Below are positions 62,420-64,000 of a stretch of 64,000 nt of DNA, one piece after another. Numbering within the stretch: the first letter of the stretch is position 1; each line of letters begins with the position of its first letter. The translations under genes were made by a program, and so were the position numbers. The stretch covers positions 1 through 64,000 of the forward strand of contig JAFXAZ010000001.1 in the NCBI GenBank assembly GCA_017521985.1, given 5' to 3'. A model generated the notes under the pieces. It was not told the origin of the DNA and did no database searches. It worked only from the letters and a program-made list of their open reading frames with translations. Source of the DNA: Lachnospiraceae bacterium. Lineage in GTDB: Bacteria; Bacillota; Clostridia; Lachnospirales; Lachnospiraceae.

Positions 62420-64000
62420 TTAGATATTTAATAAATCGCTGTATGCCTTCAGTGCACCGTCTGTATCATGTGCAAGAACTTTCTTTGCTAAAACTTTACC
62501 AAGCTGTACGCCTTCCTGGTCAAAGCTATTGAGATTCCATACAAAGCCCTGATACATGATTTTATTTTCAAAGTGAGAAAGGAGTGCACCAAGTGCTGCA
62601 GGAGTCAACTGCTCACCAACGATAATGCTGGACGGACGTCCGCCTGCAAAATATTTATTGCGGTCTGCATCCTCTTTACCACATGCAAATGCTACAATCT
62701 GTGCTACTACATTTGCAGAAAGCTTCTGCTGGCTTGTGCTGTCCTGAATTACAACGTCTCTGCCCATCTGGCTATTCTTAAAGCCGATAAACTGAAGCGG
62801 AATAATATCTGTACCCTGATGTAATAACTGATAGAAGGAATGCTGTCCGTTTGTACCCGGTTCACCGAAAATAACAGGACCTGTCACATAATTTACAGGC
62901 TCACCAAAACGGTTTACAGACTTACCATTGGATTCCATATCTGCCTGCTGTAAGTGTGCAGGGAAACGGCTGAGTGCCTGAGAATATGGCAATACGGCAG
63001 TTGTCTGGTAACCCAAAACATTACGTTCGTACACACCAATCAATGCATCCAACATGGCCGGATTTGCAAGAATGTCTTTGTTCTGTGCAAGCTTGTCTTC
63101 TGCTGCTGCACCCTCTAAGAACTGCGCAAATACTTCCGGACCAAATGCCAAAGATAATACGGCACCGCCTACGCCGGAGGTAGAGGAATAACGACCGCCG
63201 ATATAGTCATCCATAAAGAATGCTGCAAGATAATCATCACTCTTTGCTAAAGGAGAAGTCTCACTGGTAACTGCAATCATATGCTTGGATGGGTCTAAAC
63301 CTGCATTCTTTAATGCATCCTTCACAAAAGATTCGTTTGTCAACGTCTCTAAAGTAGTACCGGATTTGGATACTAATACGAAAATAGAATGCTCTACATC
63401 AATCGTAGCTAATACGCCTGCTGCATCATCCGGGTCTACGTTACTGATGAACTTTGCTTCCATCTTGAATGTGTCATTTACCTTAGCCCAGTTTTCCAAA
63501 GCTAAGTACATCGCACGAGGACCAAGGTCACTGCCGCCGATACCAATCTGTACCACCGTAGTAAACTTTTCACCTGCTGCATTTGTGATTTCACCATTAT
63601 GTACCTTATTTGCAAGCTCTGCAATCTTCTGCTGCTGTTCTACATAGAAACTGCGCTTATCCACGCCATCCGCAACCACTGCCTGACCTAACTGTCCACG
63701 TGTCATATGATGAAGCACCATACGCTTTTCGCCGGTATTAATCACAGCACCATTGTAAAGAGCTTCAAACTTCTCTGCAAGCTGCATTTCCTCTGCCAAC
63801 TTTGCAAGCGCTGCAAGTACATCCTCATCCACCTGCTTTGCAGCATAGTTAAATGCCATCCCTGCTGCCATAGGCACGCTGTACTTTTTAACACGGTCTG
63901 CACCGTTCTCTCCTGCCATCACCTCTGCAAGATTTACAGGTGCTACATCAAACAGCTCCTTATACGCGATAGTGGTGTCCAAATTATTCCAATTAATCAT
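62420..64000 (-). CDS. pgi: Glucose-6-phosphate isomerase
   Basis: A 526-residue glycolytic enzyme that interconverts glucose-6-phosphate and fructose-6-phosphate. Signatures include VVQIGIGGSDLGPRAM, VLVSKSGTTLETLT, RYSSTSGVGGAVL and GEPGTNGQHSFYQLLHQGTD (the last with the catalytic His region). The start ATG is the last codon of the window, and the length and the N-terminus fit the large Pgi form, so it is probably complete. Its upstream region is outside the window, so the start could not be checked for a binding site. Confidence 0.94.
   Translation of the reverse strand: MINWNNLDTTIAYKELFDVAPVNLAEVMAGENGADRVKKYSVPMAAGMAFNYAAKQVDEDVLAALAKLAEEMQLAEKFEALYNGAVINTGEKRMVLHHMTRGQLGQAVVADGVDKRSFYVEQQQKIAELANKVHNGEITNAAGEKFTTVVQIGIGGSDLGPRAMYLALENWAKVNDTFKMEAKFISNVDPDDAAGVLATIDVEHSIFVLVSKSGTTLETLTNESFVKDALKNAGLDPSKHMIAVTSETSPLAKSDDYLAAFFMDDYIGGRYSSTSGVGGAVLSLAFGPEVFAQFLEGAAAEDKLAQNKDILANPAMLDALIGVYERNVLGYQTTAVLPYSQALSRFPAHLQQADMESNGKSVNRFGEPVNYVTGPVIFGEPGTNGQHSFYQLLHQGTDIIPLQFIGFKNSQMGRDVVIQDSTSQQKLSANVVAQIVAFACGKEDADRNKYFAGGRPSSIIVGEQLTPAALGALLSHFENKIMYQGFVWNLNSFDQEGVQLGKVLAKKVLAHDTDGALKAYSDLLNI

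Overview
The window looks like chromosomal DNA of an anaerobic Gram-positive bacterium of the Clostridia, most likely the family Lachnospiraceae. This is inferred from moderately low GC, strong AGGAGG-type ribosome binding sites, an hrcA-grpE-dnaK-dnaJ operon under a perfect CIRCE element, a type III glutamine synthetase, the ireB-ruvX-DUF1292 block, FtsEX with a PcsB/EnvC-like hydrolase, and several short Lachnospiraceae-style proteins. Nearly all genes are on the minus strand. There are no rRNA genes, no CRISPR array, no recognisable transposase and no prophage; the only tRNA is tRNA-Gln(CTG).

Layout. 1-7.6 kb: a cut-off secreted protein, then an AraC/cache regulator, two permeases, a lipoprotein binding protein and an M20 peptidase, which form one uptake operon. 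7.8-10 kb: an accessory island with a Thr/Pro-rich membrane protein, a PBECR-like putative nuclease with a 37-residue companion ORF, and a ~690-nt purine-rich stretch without ORFs. That stretch has a near-consensus promoter and its own terminator, so it is probably an undescribed structured RNA. 10-18.8 kb: a beta-helix lipoprotein, the ftsE-ftsX-M23 hydrolase-ctpA cell-wall operon, a CdaR-type regulator, cvfB and an acyl-ACP thioesterase. 18.8-24.8 kb: S24/S26 peptidase, PT-repeat membrane protein, PqqD, HprK-like kinase, ABC exporter and acyltransferase (an export or peptide-processing-like cluster with no visible precursor), then a small XRE regulator divergent from an unknown gene. 25-39 kb: glnN, then a translation and RNA-maintenance block (trhP-like, trmR, a short MltG-like protein, ylbF, RNase J, DUF1292, ruvX, ireB, mtaB, an HPr-like protein without the active-site His, thiI, cysteine desulfurase, rsmE, prmA). 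39-48 kb: a Cys-rich orphan, a GT-C glycosyltransferase, dnaJ/dnaK/grpE/hrcA and uppP. 48-53.5 kb: aminotransferase, MATE exporter, a two-gene HipA-like kinase/HTH module and YitT. 53.5-64 kb: LysR regulator, queT behind a preQ1-I riboswitch, nagB, an AbgT transporter, an N-terminally shortened asparagine synthetase homologue, a YfcC transporter, a Na/Pi cotransporter and pgi.

Main observations. (1) Two near-identical 34-bp palindromic sites (TGTGTCA-N20-TGACACA) lie in inverted orientation at the edges of the HipA-like/HTH module. One supplies the -35 box of the module's own promoter and the other overlaps the probable -35 box of the MATE exporter gene. This suggests a kinase/DNA-binding regulatory circuit that also controls the exporter. 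(2) The purine-rich transcript at 9.17-9.85 kb has a TTGACA-16-TGATATAAT promoter, three degenerate ~50-nt repeats, a 10-bp long-range stem and a perfect 12-bp terminator stem. (3) The PqqD/HprK-like/S26/PT-repeat/ABC cluster resembles parts of ribosomal-peptide modification systems but has no obvious precursor. All function calls are from sequence reading alone; no database search was run.
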